A stretch of DNA of 64,000 bases from Bradyrhizobium erythrophlei (GTDB taxonomy: Bacteria; Pseudomonadota; Alphaproteobacteria; Rhizobiales; Xanthobacteraceae). Both the position numbers and the translations under genes were made by a program. Under the pieces are notes generated by a model, which searched no databases, was not told the DNA's origin, and saw only the letters and a list, made by a program, of their open reading frames with translations. The DNA lies in contig NZ_LT670849.1 of the NCBI RefSeq assembly GCF_900142985.1, positions 496,001-560,000 on the forward strand. The letters run 5' to 3'. This document shows positions 1 to 8,005 of this stretch, piece by piece. Position 1 is the stretch's first letter. Every line of letters starts with the position of its first letter.

Positions 1-543
1 GGGCTACTCGCCGGCTATCGCGGCGGCTTTGTCGACTCGCTGATCAGCCGGCTCACCGATGCGATGCTCGCCTGCCCGTTCCTGATCCTTGCCATTGCGC
101 TGGCGGCATTTCTCGGTCCAAGCCTCGGCAATGCCATGATCGCGATCGGCGTCTCGGCCACACCGATCTTCATTCGCCTGACGCGGGGACAGACCCTCAG
201 CGTCAAGGTCGAGGATTATGTCGAGGCGGCGCGCGCCATCGGCAATCCGCCGTGGCGCATCGCGCTGTTTCATATTCTGCCGAACATCCTGCCGGCGCTT
301 CTGGTGCAGGCGACGCTTTCGATCGCGGCCGCGATCATCGCGGAAGCCGCACTGTCGTTCCTCGGCCTCGGCCAACAGCCGCCGGCGCCGTCCTGGGGAA
401 GCATGCTGAATTCGGCGCAGCGCTTTTTGACCAACGCGCCCTGGATGGCGATCTGGCCGGGGATGGCGATCTTTCTGGTGGTGCTGTCGTTCAACCTGGT
501 CGGCGACGGCCTGCGCGACGCGCTCGATCCAAGGCAGCGCTAG
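1..543 (+). CDS. ABC transporter permease, DppC/OppC type (5' truncated by window edge)
   Basis: This is the C-terminal 180 residues of an inner-membrane permease of a peptide/nickel-type ABC importer. The open frame runs from base 1 without a start, so the N-terminus lies outside the window. The EAA-loop region reads EAARAIGNPPWRIALFHILP, which is the contact site for the ATPase in this family. It is followed by hydrophobic segments and the typical ending LSFNLVGDGLRDALDPR. The usual length is about 280-300 residues, so roughly the first 100 are missing. The stop codon directly abuts that of the next, convergent gene. The substrate cannot be told from this part, and the partner ATPase and binding-protein genes are not visible. 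Confidence 0.93.
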   Translation, partial: GLLAGYRGGFVDSLISRLTDAMLACPFLILAIALAAFLGPSLGNAMIAIGVSATPIFIRLTRGQTLSVKVEDYVEAARAIGNPPWRIALFHILPNILPALLVQATLSIAAAIIAEAALSFLGLGQQPPAPSWGSMLNSAQRFLTNAPWMAIWPGMAIFLVVLSFNLVGDGLRDALDPRQR

Positions 544-1299
544 CTAAACCACTATCTCCCGGCTCACCCTGCGACAATCCATCTCGAATTCGAGATCGAC
601 CACCGGCGGTCGGGCGAAGTGCCAGGTCAGACCCGATCGCGCCGCGCCGCGGCGCACCAGTTCTTCGGTCATCACGGGATGGAAGTCGTGAACCGTGTAG
701 GCCTGCACCGCCGTCGTGTCTTTCCAGCCAAATCCAAACGCCGCCAGACGGCTTTCCATTTCGCGCACCGTGAAGCCGACCTTCTCCTTCAGCCCCTCCG
801 GGCTGAGATCGCGGTAGCGCACGATCCGTTCGGGATAGCTACCGGAACCGCCGCGCGCTTCTGCGCCGCCGGCAATGACGAAATCCGGCTGTGCGACGCG
901 GCGCTGTCCCGGAAGCGGGCGAACGAACGAGAACGCGTAGAATGACGGTTCCTTGGGCGGATCGATTTCGGGACAGACGTTGCTGCGCGCTACGGGATTG
1001 GTGGCGCCGTCGAAGATACCCCATTCACTGAGCGTCTTGACATAGTGCTGGTTGAACGCAAGGAAGCCGGCTTCGGTAAACGCTGCCGGTGACCGCAGCT
1101 CGCAGGCGCAGAACGACGTCAGCCTTTGGCCTGCTGCCTGGATATATTGAGCGACCTGCGCGAAACCCTCGGCCAGCGGCAGCAACATGTCGAAGCACAC
1201 GCGTTCGATCTCGAAGCCGTCAAAGGCACAGACGCCGCTCGAATATTGAAACACGGCGGGGATAAACCGGTAATTGCCGGCTGCAAAATCGCGCGTCAT
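544..1299 (-). CDS. CnbZ-like conserved protein (annotated in relatives as 2-amino-5-chloromuconate deaminase)
   Basis: This 251-residue cytosolic protein has the segments FCACELRSPAAFTEAGF and NPVARSNVCPEIDPP. From memory, these belong to the family annotated as CnbZ, a deaminase of 2-aminomuconate-type intermediates from (chloro)nitrobenzene degradation, with distant similarity to RidA/YjgF proteins. The ATG at 1299 is preceded by a good Shine-Dalgarno sequence (AAGGA). No other chloronitrobenzene genes are nearby, so the true substrate is open. The family assignment rests on recognition of the sequence only; the deaminase role is an inference. Confidence 0.6.
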   Translation of the reverse strand: MTRDFAAGNYRFIPAVFQYSSGVCAFDGFEIERVCFDMLLPLAEGFAQVAQYIQAAGQRLTSFCACELRSPAAFTEAGFLAFNQHYVKTLSEWGIFDGATNPVARSNVCPEIDPPKEPSFYAFSFVRPLPGQRRVAQPDFVIAGGAEARGGSGSYPERIVRYRDLSPEGLKEKVGFTVREMESRLAAFGFGWKDTTAVQAYTVHDFHPVMTEELVRRGAARSGLTWHFARPPVVDLEFEMDCRRVSREIVV

Positions 1300-1402
1300 T
1301 CAGGCGTTTCCTTGGGTCATGTCAGGTTCGATGGAACCTTAACATGATCGGCTATCCTGAAAATGCCCCGCGCGATCTAGAGCTCCGATTCCGAAGTTCG
1401 CA

Positions 1403-1427
1403 AGCGCGGGGACAGAATCCCCGCGCT
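1403..1427. terminator. Strong hairpin after the RND operon
   Basis: A perfect 10-bp stem (AGCGCGGGGA / TCCCCGCGCT) with a CAGAA loop lies between the 3' end of the RND permease gene and the start of the CnbZ-like gene. A short T-run follows on the plus side (GGCGTTTT) and none follows on the minus side. It could end the minus-strand efflux transcript, but it lacks the classical U-tract in that direction. Confidence 0.5.
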
Positions 1428-1479
1428 GGCGTTTTCCTCTGGGCCGCTGGCCTACCAGAGGGCCAATGGCCGACCAGGC

Positions 1480-4400
1480 TTATGTCGGCTTCAGCGCCTT
1501 GGATCCGAGATCGAAATCGGCGATCTCCCGGGCGCGTTTGGATTCGGCGCCCGCGCGATGGTCGGTCGCGATCCAGACATAGACCGCCGGCAGCACGAAC
1601 AGCGTGAACAACGTGCCGATGGTCATGCCGGCGACGACAACGAGGCCGATCGAGAAGCGGCTCGCCGCGCCCGCGCCGCTCGCTGTGAGCAGCGGCAACA
1701 AGCCGGTGACCATCGCAGCCGTCGTCATCAGGATCGGGCGAAGCCGGACGCGCGCCGCCATCTCGATCGCGGAGCGGCGATCCAGGCTTTCCTTCAGCTG
1801 AAGCTCGTTGGCGAACTCCACCATCAGAATGCCGTGCTTGCTGATGAGACCGACCAGCGTCAGCAGGCCGACCTGGGTATAGATGTTCATCGTCGCCATG
1901 CCGAAGAACAGCGGGATCATCGCGCCGACGATCGCCATCGGCACGCTGATCATGATGACCAGCGGATCGCGAAGGCTCTCGAATTGCGCGGCCAGCACCA
2001 GGAAGATGATGATCAGCGCGAACGCAAAGGTGATCGCGAGCTGATTGCCTTCCTGCACATATTGGCGGCTGTCGGCCAGATAGTCGTGGGTGAAGCCCGC
2101 GGGCAGCTTCTTCGCCTCGCCTTCGAGGAAGTCGACCGCCTGCCCGACCGTCACGCCGGGCATCGGCACCGCCTGGAAGGTCGCGGAGTTGAGCTGGTTG
2201 TAGTGCGTCAGCGCGTTCGGATCGGTCGCAGTTTCGATCGACACCACCGTCGATAGCGGAATCTGCTGGCCGGTCGGCGTCGACAGGTAATAGGTTCCGA
2301 GCGCTTCCGGCGACAGCCGCGACTCGCGCGGCACCTGCGGGATCACCTGATACGACCGTCCTTCGAGGTTGAAGCGGTTGACGTAGTTTCCGCCGAGCAT
2401 GGTGGCGAGCGTATTGCCGATGCTTTGCATCGTCAGCCCGAGGTCGCTCGCCTTCGAGCGATCGACCTTGATCCGCACCACCGGCTGATTGAAGTCGAGG
2501 TCGCTGTCGGAGACGATGAACAATCCGCTCTTGCGTGCGGCGTCCTTCAGCTTGTTCATCTGATCGAAGATCGGCTGGAAGCCGTTGGTCGAGGAGATCA
2601 CCATCTGCACCGGCAGACCGCCGGGGCCACCAGGCAGCGGCGGCAGATTGAACGCAAACGCGTTGACGCCCTCGATCTTGCTGATCTCGGCCTGCACCAG
2701 CGGCTTGAGCTGGATCGAGGAGCGCTTGCGTTCATCCCACGGCGTCAGCAGCATGCCGGCGATGCCGTTTTGCGGGCCGTTGATGCCATTCAGAACAAAA
2801 CGCAGATCGGTTTCCGGAAACTTGGCGAAGGACTTGTCGAGCTTTTCGCCATAGAAATCGATGTAGTCGATGTTGGCGTATTTCGGCGCCTTGGTCACCG
2901 CGAAGACGATGCCCTGATCTTCCTCAGGCGCGAGCTCTTTCGAGGTGTGCATATAGAGGAAGCCGACGAGACCCAGGATCGTCAGCGCGAACAGGCCCGT
3001 AATCGGGCGGTAGTCGAGCGAACGGTCGAGCATGCGGCCGTAGCCGCGCGTCATCGCGCCGAACACGCGGTTGACGATTTTGGCGAACCGCCCCTCTTCC
3101 GCGCTCTTGAGGAACACCGAGCACATCATCGGCGACAGCGTCAGCGCGATGATGCCGGACACGATCACCGAACCCGCCAAAGTAAAGGCGAATTCGCGGA
3201 ACAGCGAACCCGTGAGACCGCCGAGAAATCCGATCGGCGCATACACCGCGGCGAGCGTGATGGTCATCGAAATAACCGGACCAACAATTTCACGCGCGCC
3301 GATCATAGCGGCCTGCACCGGCGGCTTGCCCTCTTCCAGATGGCGATGGATGTTTTCGACGACCACGATGGCGTCGTCGACGACAAGGCCGATGGCGAGC
3401 ACCATCGCGAGCAGCGTCAACAGATTGAAGCTGAAGCCGGCCGCCAGCATCAGGCTGCATACGCCGATCAGCGACAGCGGAATGGTCACGACCGGGATCA
3501 GCACCGAGCGGAACGACGCCAGGAACAGGAAGATCACGACGACGACGATGAGGACGGCTTCGCCGAGAGTCTTTTCAACCTCGTCGATCGAGGACTGAAT
3601 GAACTTGGTGGAGTCGTAGGCCACCTTCATCTTCATCGACGGCGGCAGGTTGCGCTCGAGCTCGGGGAATAGCGCGCGCACGCCCTTCACAAGCGTCAGC
3701 GGATTGCCCTGCGGCGTCACCTGCACGCCGATGAAGATCGCGTGCTCGCCGTTGAAGGCGACGCTGGCGTCGGTACTTTGCGCCGCAAGCTCGACGGTTG
3801 CAATATCCTCGATCCGGACGAAACCGCCGTCCTTCGATTTGACGATCATCTTCTTGAACTGATCGAGATTTTGCAGGTCGGTGTTGGCCGAGACGTTCGA
3901 GACGATGAAGAAGCCCTTGGATTGTCCGGCCGCCGCCTGGAAGTTGTTGGCGGCGATCGCGGCAGCAACATCGTTCGGAGAGACGTTGCGCCCGGCCATG
4001 CGCACCGGATCGAGCCACAGCCGCATCGCGAAGGTTTGCCCGCCCAGAATATCTGCCGAGGCGACGCCATCAACCGTCGAAAGCACCGGCTGCACCACGC
4101 GCGTCAGGTAGTCGGAGATCGCCGAGCCCGACAGCACTTCAGAGGAGAAGCCGAGATACATCACGGCCGTAGTCTGGCCCGTGGTCTTGGTGACGACGGG
4201 GTCGTTGGATTCCTTTGGAATGAGGTATTTGACCGAGTTCACCTTGGCGAGAACTTCGGTCAGCGCCTGGTTCGGATCGAAGTTCAGCTTGATGTAGACC
4301 TGGATCGTGCTGGTGCCGAGCACCGACGACGAGGTCATGTAGTCGACGCCTTCGGCCGACGCTACGGCCTGCTCGATGGGCGTGGTGATAAAGCCCTGAA

Positions 4401-4575
4401 TCAAGTCGGCCGACGCACCGGGATACGACGTGGTGACGTTCACGACCGTATTCGAGAGCTTCGGATATTGCCGGATCGGCAACACCGTCGCCGCCCGCAA
4501 GCCGATCAAGAGGATCAGCAGGCTGACGACGACGGACAGCACCGGCCGCTTGATGAAGATATCAGTCCAGACCAT
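1480..4575 (-). CDS. RND multidrug efflux permease (AcrB/MexF family)
   Basis: This inner-membrane proton/drug antiporter of about 1031 residues is the normal size for the HAE1-RND family. It starts MVWTDIFIKRPVLSVVVSLL, the typical first transmembrane helix, and carries the TM4 proton-relay motif GLVVDDAIVVVEN around residues 396-408. I chose the ATG at 4575 because the first helix begins right after it and a GGAG sequence precedes it. The longer open frame to 4722 would overlap the adaptor gene and adds a basic, non-homologous stretch. It follows the adaptor gene by about 58 bp and should work with it and an outer-membrane TolC-type channel, which is not encoded here. The substrates are unknown. 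Confidence 0.95.
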   Translation of the reverse strand: MVWTDIFIKRPVLSVVVSLLILLIGLRAATVLPIRQYPKLSNTVVNVTTSYPGASADLIQGFITTPIEQAVASAEGVDYMTSSSVLGTSTIQVYIKLNFDPNQALTEVLAKVNSVKYLIPKESNDPVVTKTTGQTTAVMYLGFSSEVLSGSAISDYLTRVVQPVLSTVDGVASADILGGQTFAMRLWLDPVRMAGRNVSPNDVAAAIAANNFQAAAGQSKGFFIVSNVSANTDLQNLDQFKKMIVKSKDGGFVRIEDIATVELAAQSTDASVAFNGEHAIFIGVQVTPQGNPLTLVKGVRALFPELERNLPPSMKMKVAYDSTKFIQSSIDEVEKTLGEAVLIVVVVIFLFLASFRSVLIPVVTIPLSLIGVCSLMLAAGFSFNLLTLLAMVLAIGLVVDDAIVVVENIHRHLEEGKPPVQAAMIGAREIVGPVISMTITLAAVYAPIGFLGGLTGSLFREFAFTLAGSVIVSGIIALTLSPMMCSVFLKSAEEGRFAKIVNRVFGAMTRGYGRMLDRSLDYRPITGLFALTILGLVGFLYMHTSKELAPEEDQGIVFAVTKAPKYANIDYIDFYGEKLDKSFAKFPETDLRFVLNGINGPQNGIAGMLLTPWDERKRSSIQLKPLVQAEISKIEGVNAFAFNLPPLPGGPGGLPVQMVISSTNGFQPIFDQMNKLKDAARKSGLFIVSDSDLDFNQPVVRIKVDRSKASDLGLTMQSIGNTLATMLGGNYVNRFNLEGRSYQVIPQVPRESRLSPEALGTYYLSTPTGQQIPLSTVVSIETATDPNALTHYNQLNSATFQAVPMPGVTVGQAVDFLEGEAKKLPAGFTHDYLADSRQYVQEGNQLAITFAFALIIIFLVLAAQFESLRDPLVIMISVPMAIVGAMIPLFFGMATMNIYTQVGLLTLVGLISKHGILMVEFANELQLKESLDRRSAIEMAARVRLRPILMTTAAMVTGLLPLLTASGAGAASRFSIGLVVVAGMTIGTLFTLFVLPAVYVWIATDHRAGAESKRAREIADFDLGSKALKPT

Positions 4576-4633
4576 CGGACAGCTCCGAATCTCGAATTGG
4601 TAAAGCGCGCAAAAATCAGTAAAGCGCGCGCGA

Positions 4634-5827
4634 TCAATAACGCGGCGGGTTCGCAGGAATCGGCGGCGTCGGATCGGTCGAGATTGCGACCGCCGCGCCC
4701 GATTGCAGCTTGAGCTGACCAACCGCGACCACGCGGTCGCCGGCCTTCAGCCCTTCCAGGATTTCGGCGCGGCCGCCGACCCGATCGCCGGTCCGCACGA
4801 AGGTGCGCACCGCAGCCAGGCTGGTCTTGCCGTCATCGCTTTTCTTCTCGGTGATCAGGAACACCGAGTCGCCGTACAGCGTGTAGTCAACCGCCGTCTC
4901 GGGCACGGTAACGACCGCCGGCTTGTTCGGCAGCACGACCGTCGTCAGTGTGAACATGCCGGGCTTGAGCAAGTGATCGGGATTGGCGATCGTGGCCTGA
5001 ACGCGGATGTTGCGCGTGTCGGTCGCGATCTGCGGCTCGATCGTCGTGATCTTCCCTTCGAAAGTCCGGCCCGGATAGGCATCGACCGTCAGGCGCACGG
5101 TCTGGTCGGCCTTAAGCACTGCGCTCGCCTTCTCCGGCACCGTGAAGTTGGCATAGAGCATCGACAGATCGGTCAAGGTGACGATCTGCGTTCCCGCGCT
5201 CAAGAACTGGCCGATTTCGACGCGACGGACGCCAAGCTCACCATCGAACGGCGCGCGTACGAGCTTCTGCGAAATCAACGCTTCGGTCTTGGCAATACCC
5301 GCAATCGCCTGGTCGTAGGTTGCCTGCGCCGCGTCGACCGTCGATTGCGGACCGAACTGGCGGGCAGCGAGTTGCTTGGCGCGATCGAGCGCGAGCTGCG
5401 CACCGGTCGCCTGCGCCTTGAAGCTGGCGAGATCGCCCTGTTCGGGGCCATCGAACAGCTGCACGAGCGGGCTTCCCTCCTTCACCGAGGCGCCGGCCGT
5501 GAACATGATGTCGGTGATGCGGCCTGCGACGTCGGTCGTGACGTTCACCTGATGCACGGCGGCGAGGTCGCCGACCGCGGTCAGCAGATTCGGAATCACT
5601 TCGGACTTCGCTTCCACGGCCGATACCGGGGACGGCGGCGGCTTATTGTTGGCGAAGAACTGCGCGATCATGTGGCTGCGGAAGGCATTGAAGCCGACCA
5701 GCGCGCCGACCAGCAGCGCGAGCAGCAATCCGATGATGATGAACCAGCGCACCAGCCGGACCGGGCGCGAAGCGGGCTTCTCGACGATCGGACGGCCCGA
5801 GATATGGCTTTCGGTCACGATATTCAT
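4634..5827 (-). CDS. RND efflux periplasmic adaptor subunit (HlyD/MexE type)
   Basis: This 397-residue membrane-fusion protein has an N-terminal membrane anchor at about residues 29-47. Alpha-hairpin, lipoyl and beta-barrel regions follow (VTTDVAGRITDIMFTAGASV, then RAPFDGELGVRRVEIGQFLS). It bridges the RND pump to an outer-membrane channel in the periplasm. It lies 2 bp downstream of the TetR repressor gene and just upstream of the pump gene, so the three form one transcription unit. Confidence 0.93.
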   Translation of the reverse strand: MNIVTESHISGRPIVEKPASRPVRLVRWFIIIGLLLALLVGALVGFNAFRSHMIAQFFANNKPPPSPVSAVEAKSEVIPNLLTAVGDLAAVHQVNVTTDVAGRITDIMFTAGASVKEGSPLVQLFDGPEQGDLASFKAQATGAQLALDRAKQLAARQFGPQSTVDAAQATYDQAIAGIAKTEALISQKLVRAPFDGELGVRRVEIGQFLSAGTQIVTLTDLSMLYANFTVPEKASAVLKADQTVRLTVDAYPGRTFEGKITTIEPQIATDTRNIRVQATIANPDHLLKPGMFTLTTVVLPNKPAVVTVPETAVDYTLYGDSVFLITEKKSDDGKTSLAAVRTFVRTGDRVGGRAEILEGLKAGDRVVAVGQLKLQSGAAVAISTDPTPPIPANPPRY

Positions 5828-5829
5828 GG

Positions 5830-6531
5830 TCAGGCGCTCTCTGCAATTGCCGATTGCCCGGATATCCGGGCAGGGTCACGGCTGAGGTAATGGTTGATCG
5901 CGGCTTCGTTCACGCCGATGCCGCGGAGGATGAATTCGCTAAGCTGCCGCTCGAGGTCGACGCCTTCGCCATAGGAAAGGCAGGGGATAGCCGGCAGGCG
6001 CGTCACGCACACCATCAGCACCGTGTGATGCGCAAACCAGAACAGGTTCATCGGTTCGCGGCCGACCGCCTTGGCGTCGCCCGCTTCAATGGCGCGTTTG
6101 AGTGACGCTTCAAAAATGTGGCCGATCAGCCCGCCAATCTTGTCGTAGATCAGGCGCGCAAATTCGCCGTCATCGAGGTGGCTCGCCAGCATCAGGCGGA
6201 GGCGCTCGGCCTCCTCGTGGTCGGGCAGGCTGTGCACCTCCTGGAAATGGCGGACCATTTCGCGGATCAGAACCACCAGCGTCTCGGTGGAAGGCTCAAG
6301 CTCGAGCAGGCTTTGCAGCGCCGGATCGGCGGCACATTCTTCGGCGAGAATTTCCGCATAAAGCGCTGACTTGGTTGGAAAATGCTTGAACAGCAACCCC
6401 TCGGAAATGGAGGCCGCGGCGGCCACGCTCTTGGTTGTGGTGCCGGCAAAGCCATGACGCGCAAAACAGCGCTTGGCGGCGCCCAGTATCAACTGACGCC
6501 TCAAATCACTCGTCATGCGGAGGGTGCTCAT
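5830..6531 (-). CDS. TetR/AcrR family repressor of the adjacent RND pump
   Basis: This regulator of about 233 residues has an N-terminal TetR helix-turn-helix (ILGAAKRCFARHGFAGTTTK, then SISEGLLFKHFPTKSALY) and a ligand-binding C-terminal part. The frame stays open to a GTG at 6546, but that codon lies inside a palindrome that looks like the operator. I therefore favour the ATG at 6531 (MSTLRM); the ATG at 6516 is also possible. No clear ribosome binding site supports any of them. As first gene of the repressor-adaptor-pump unit it is probably autoregulated and released by a pump substrate. Confidence 0.9.
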   Translation of the reverse strand: MSTLRMTSDLRRQLILGAAKRCFARHGFAGTTTKSVAAAASISEGLLFKHFPTKSALYAEILAEECAADPALQSLLELEPSTETLVVLIREMVRHFQEVHSLPDHEEAERLRLMLASHLDDGEFARLIYDKIGGLIGHIFEASLKRAIEAGDAKAVGREPMNLFWFAHHTVLMVCVTRLPAIPCLSYGEGVDLERQLSEFILRGIGVNEAAINHYLSRDPARISGQSAIAESA

Positions 6532-6534
6532 CTT

Positions 6535-6550
6535 GTGAGTAAGCACTCAC
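6535..6550. promoter_or_regulatory. Palindromic operator at the TetR gene start
   Basis: The sequence GTGAGTAAGCACTCAC has two perfect 6-bp arms around AAGC and resembles TGAGTG-type TetR operators of efflux repressors. It ends 4 bp upstream of the preferred start codon of the repressor gene, so a bound repressor would block expression of the whole efflux operon. The site is seen directly; its function is inferred. Confidence 0.55.
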
Positions 6551-6641
6551 CTTTACGGCGAAGTCAAGGAATTTTGCTGCGACGCAAAATTCACGTTGCA
6601 GTTGTTGTGGTTACGCGACCGGATAGCGCCGCCTGGCGCGG

Positions 6642-7232
6642 TTAGATCGGGCCGAAACCTAGGGCGCCACGAATGCGGTTCACGATGAAGGTGCCGTCCC
6701 GGCTGGCGAGCACCCGCTCAAGATTCGCCGCATCGATCTTGATGCTGGCAAAGCGCGGTCCCTTTGACGTGTCCTGCATCGTCTTCGCAAACGCCTCGAT
6801 CTCGCCCATGGTCGCGATCGCCCGCGCGTCAGTGATTCCGCAGGCCTTGGCCACGCCGACGAGATCGGTGCTAGTTCCGGTGTGGCTCGCCTGCCCGCCG
6901 GTTTCGCCATAGACCTCGTTATCGAGCACGATAATCGAGAGGTTTTTCGGCTGTTGCAGGCCAACGGTCGCCAGACTCCCCATTCCCATCAGCATCTCGC
7001 CGTCACCCGTAATGACAACGACCGGCAGTTTGGGCTGGGCGAGGGCAACGCCTAATCCGATCATCACGGCGCCGCCCATCGCGCCCCAGAGATAGAAATT
7101 GCGGTCGTGATCGCCGGCAGCCGCAATGTCGTAGGTCGAGGCACCAAGGCCGCCGACGACGACGGCATCCTTGCGGCCCTCCAGCAGGGCCGACACCACG
7201 CTGCGGCGTTCGAGAAGATTTGCCTTGCTCAT
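6642..7232 (-). CDS. ThDP-dependent decarboxylase, C-terminal (beta) subunit
   Basis: This 196-residue protein matches the thiamine-diphosphate-binding half of sulfopyruvate/phosphonopyruvate decarboxylases. The ThDP motif starts GDGEMLMGMGSL at about residue 76 and ends near N105. Full-length enzymes of this class are about 380 residues. Here the two halves are separate genes, as in the ComD/ComE sulfopyruvate decarboxylase of methanogens. Its start overlaps the stop of the alpha gene by 4 bp (ATGA), which suggests translational coupling. The substrate is unknown: a 2-oxo acid such as sulfopyruvate, phosphonopyruvate or an aryl 2-oxo acid. Confidence 0.85.
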   Translation of the reverse strand: MSKANLLERRSVVSALLEGRKDAVVVGGLGASTYDIAAAGDHDRNFYLWGAMGGAVMIGLGVALAQPKLPVVVITGDGEMLMGMGSLATVGLQQPKNLSIIVLDNEVYGETGGQASHTGTSTDLVGVAKACGITDARAIATMGEIEAFAKTMQDTSKGPRFASIKIDAANLERVLASRDGTFIVNRIRGALGFGPI

Positions 7233-7774
7233 TTTACGAAAACCTTTGCGCCGATCAGACGTTGCGACAACAACACGGCCGACGGCGTGCAGGCATTGTA
7301 GGCCTGTCCCGCCGCCGCCTCGACCACGTCACGCACCTCGCCTGGATGGGAGGCGCGCAACACCTTGATGCCAGACAATTCGAGCACGCTTGGCGTGGTC
7401 GATCCCATCGGCACCTGCCACGGATTGAATTCGCCCCATTCGCCGCGCATCGTCACCAGCGTCAGGAACGGAAAGCGGAAGATCTGCGTCAGCGAGAACA
7501 TGTTGATGCAATTGCCGACGCCGCTCGACTGCATCAGCATCACGCCACGCTGGCCACCGGCCCAGGCGCCCGCGAGCAGCGCGATCCCCTCTTCTTCCGT
7601 GGTGAGCGGTACCGCCCGCATCGAAGGCTCAGCGAGCACCCGCTCGATCAATTGCGAGTGGCCGGCATCCGGCACGTACGTCACCTGGCGAACGTCGAAA
7701 CGCTGCAAGATCTCGAAAATGTCTTCCGGCCAGGAAGGCGAGGTTTCGGCCGGCGCTTGGTGACGGGCGTCCAT
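7229..7774 (-). CDS. ThDP-dependent decarboxylase, N-terminal (alpha) subunit
   Basis: This 181-residue protein matches the PYR (N-terminal) domain of ThDP decarboxylases, with VPDAGHSQLIERVL and the glutamate-containing TTEEEGIALLAGAW that activates the cofactor. I chose the ATG at 7774 (MDARHQ). The upstream extension to 7993 has no family similarity and would fill the promoter region shared with the NHL gene. It should form a hetero-oligomer with the next gene. No transporter or dehydrogenase partner lies next to it. Confidence 0.83.
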   Translation of the reverse strand: MDARHQAPAETSPSWPEDIFEILQRFDVRQVTYVPDAGHSQLIERVLAEPSMRAVPLTTEEEGIALLAGAWAGGQRGVMLMQSSGVGNCINMFSLTQIFRFPFLTLVTMRGEWGEFNPWQVPMGSTTPSVLELSGIKVLRASHPGEVRDVVEAAAGQAYNACTPSAVLLSQRLIGAKVFVK

Positions 7775-8005
7775 GTCTGATGTTCCGTTCGTGTCCGCGG
7801 TCTGATTTTCGACGCCGGACTTTAGAGCCCCGCTCGCCTTTCGAAAGACCGAAAATGGCATGCCGGTCTGGTGTAGGCGAATAGCGGCAATTTGCCTTCT
7901 CTCAGGTGTGCCCTGCACCATCGAGCGGAAAGCAATGCCTCGATTGACAGCTAGCTCAAACCCGGCGAGGATTTTCTCCAAATAAACAAACAAAAGAGTC
8001 CGGGG

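Noticed and set aside
4576..4722. N-terminal extension of the RND permease
   Set aside because: It overlaps the adaptor gene and adds a basic stretch before the normal RND start.
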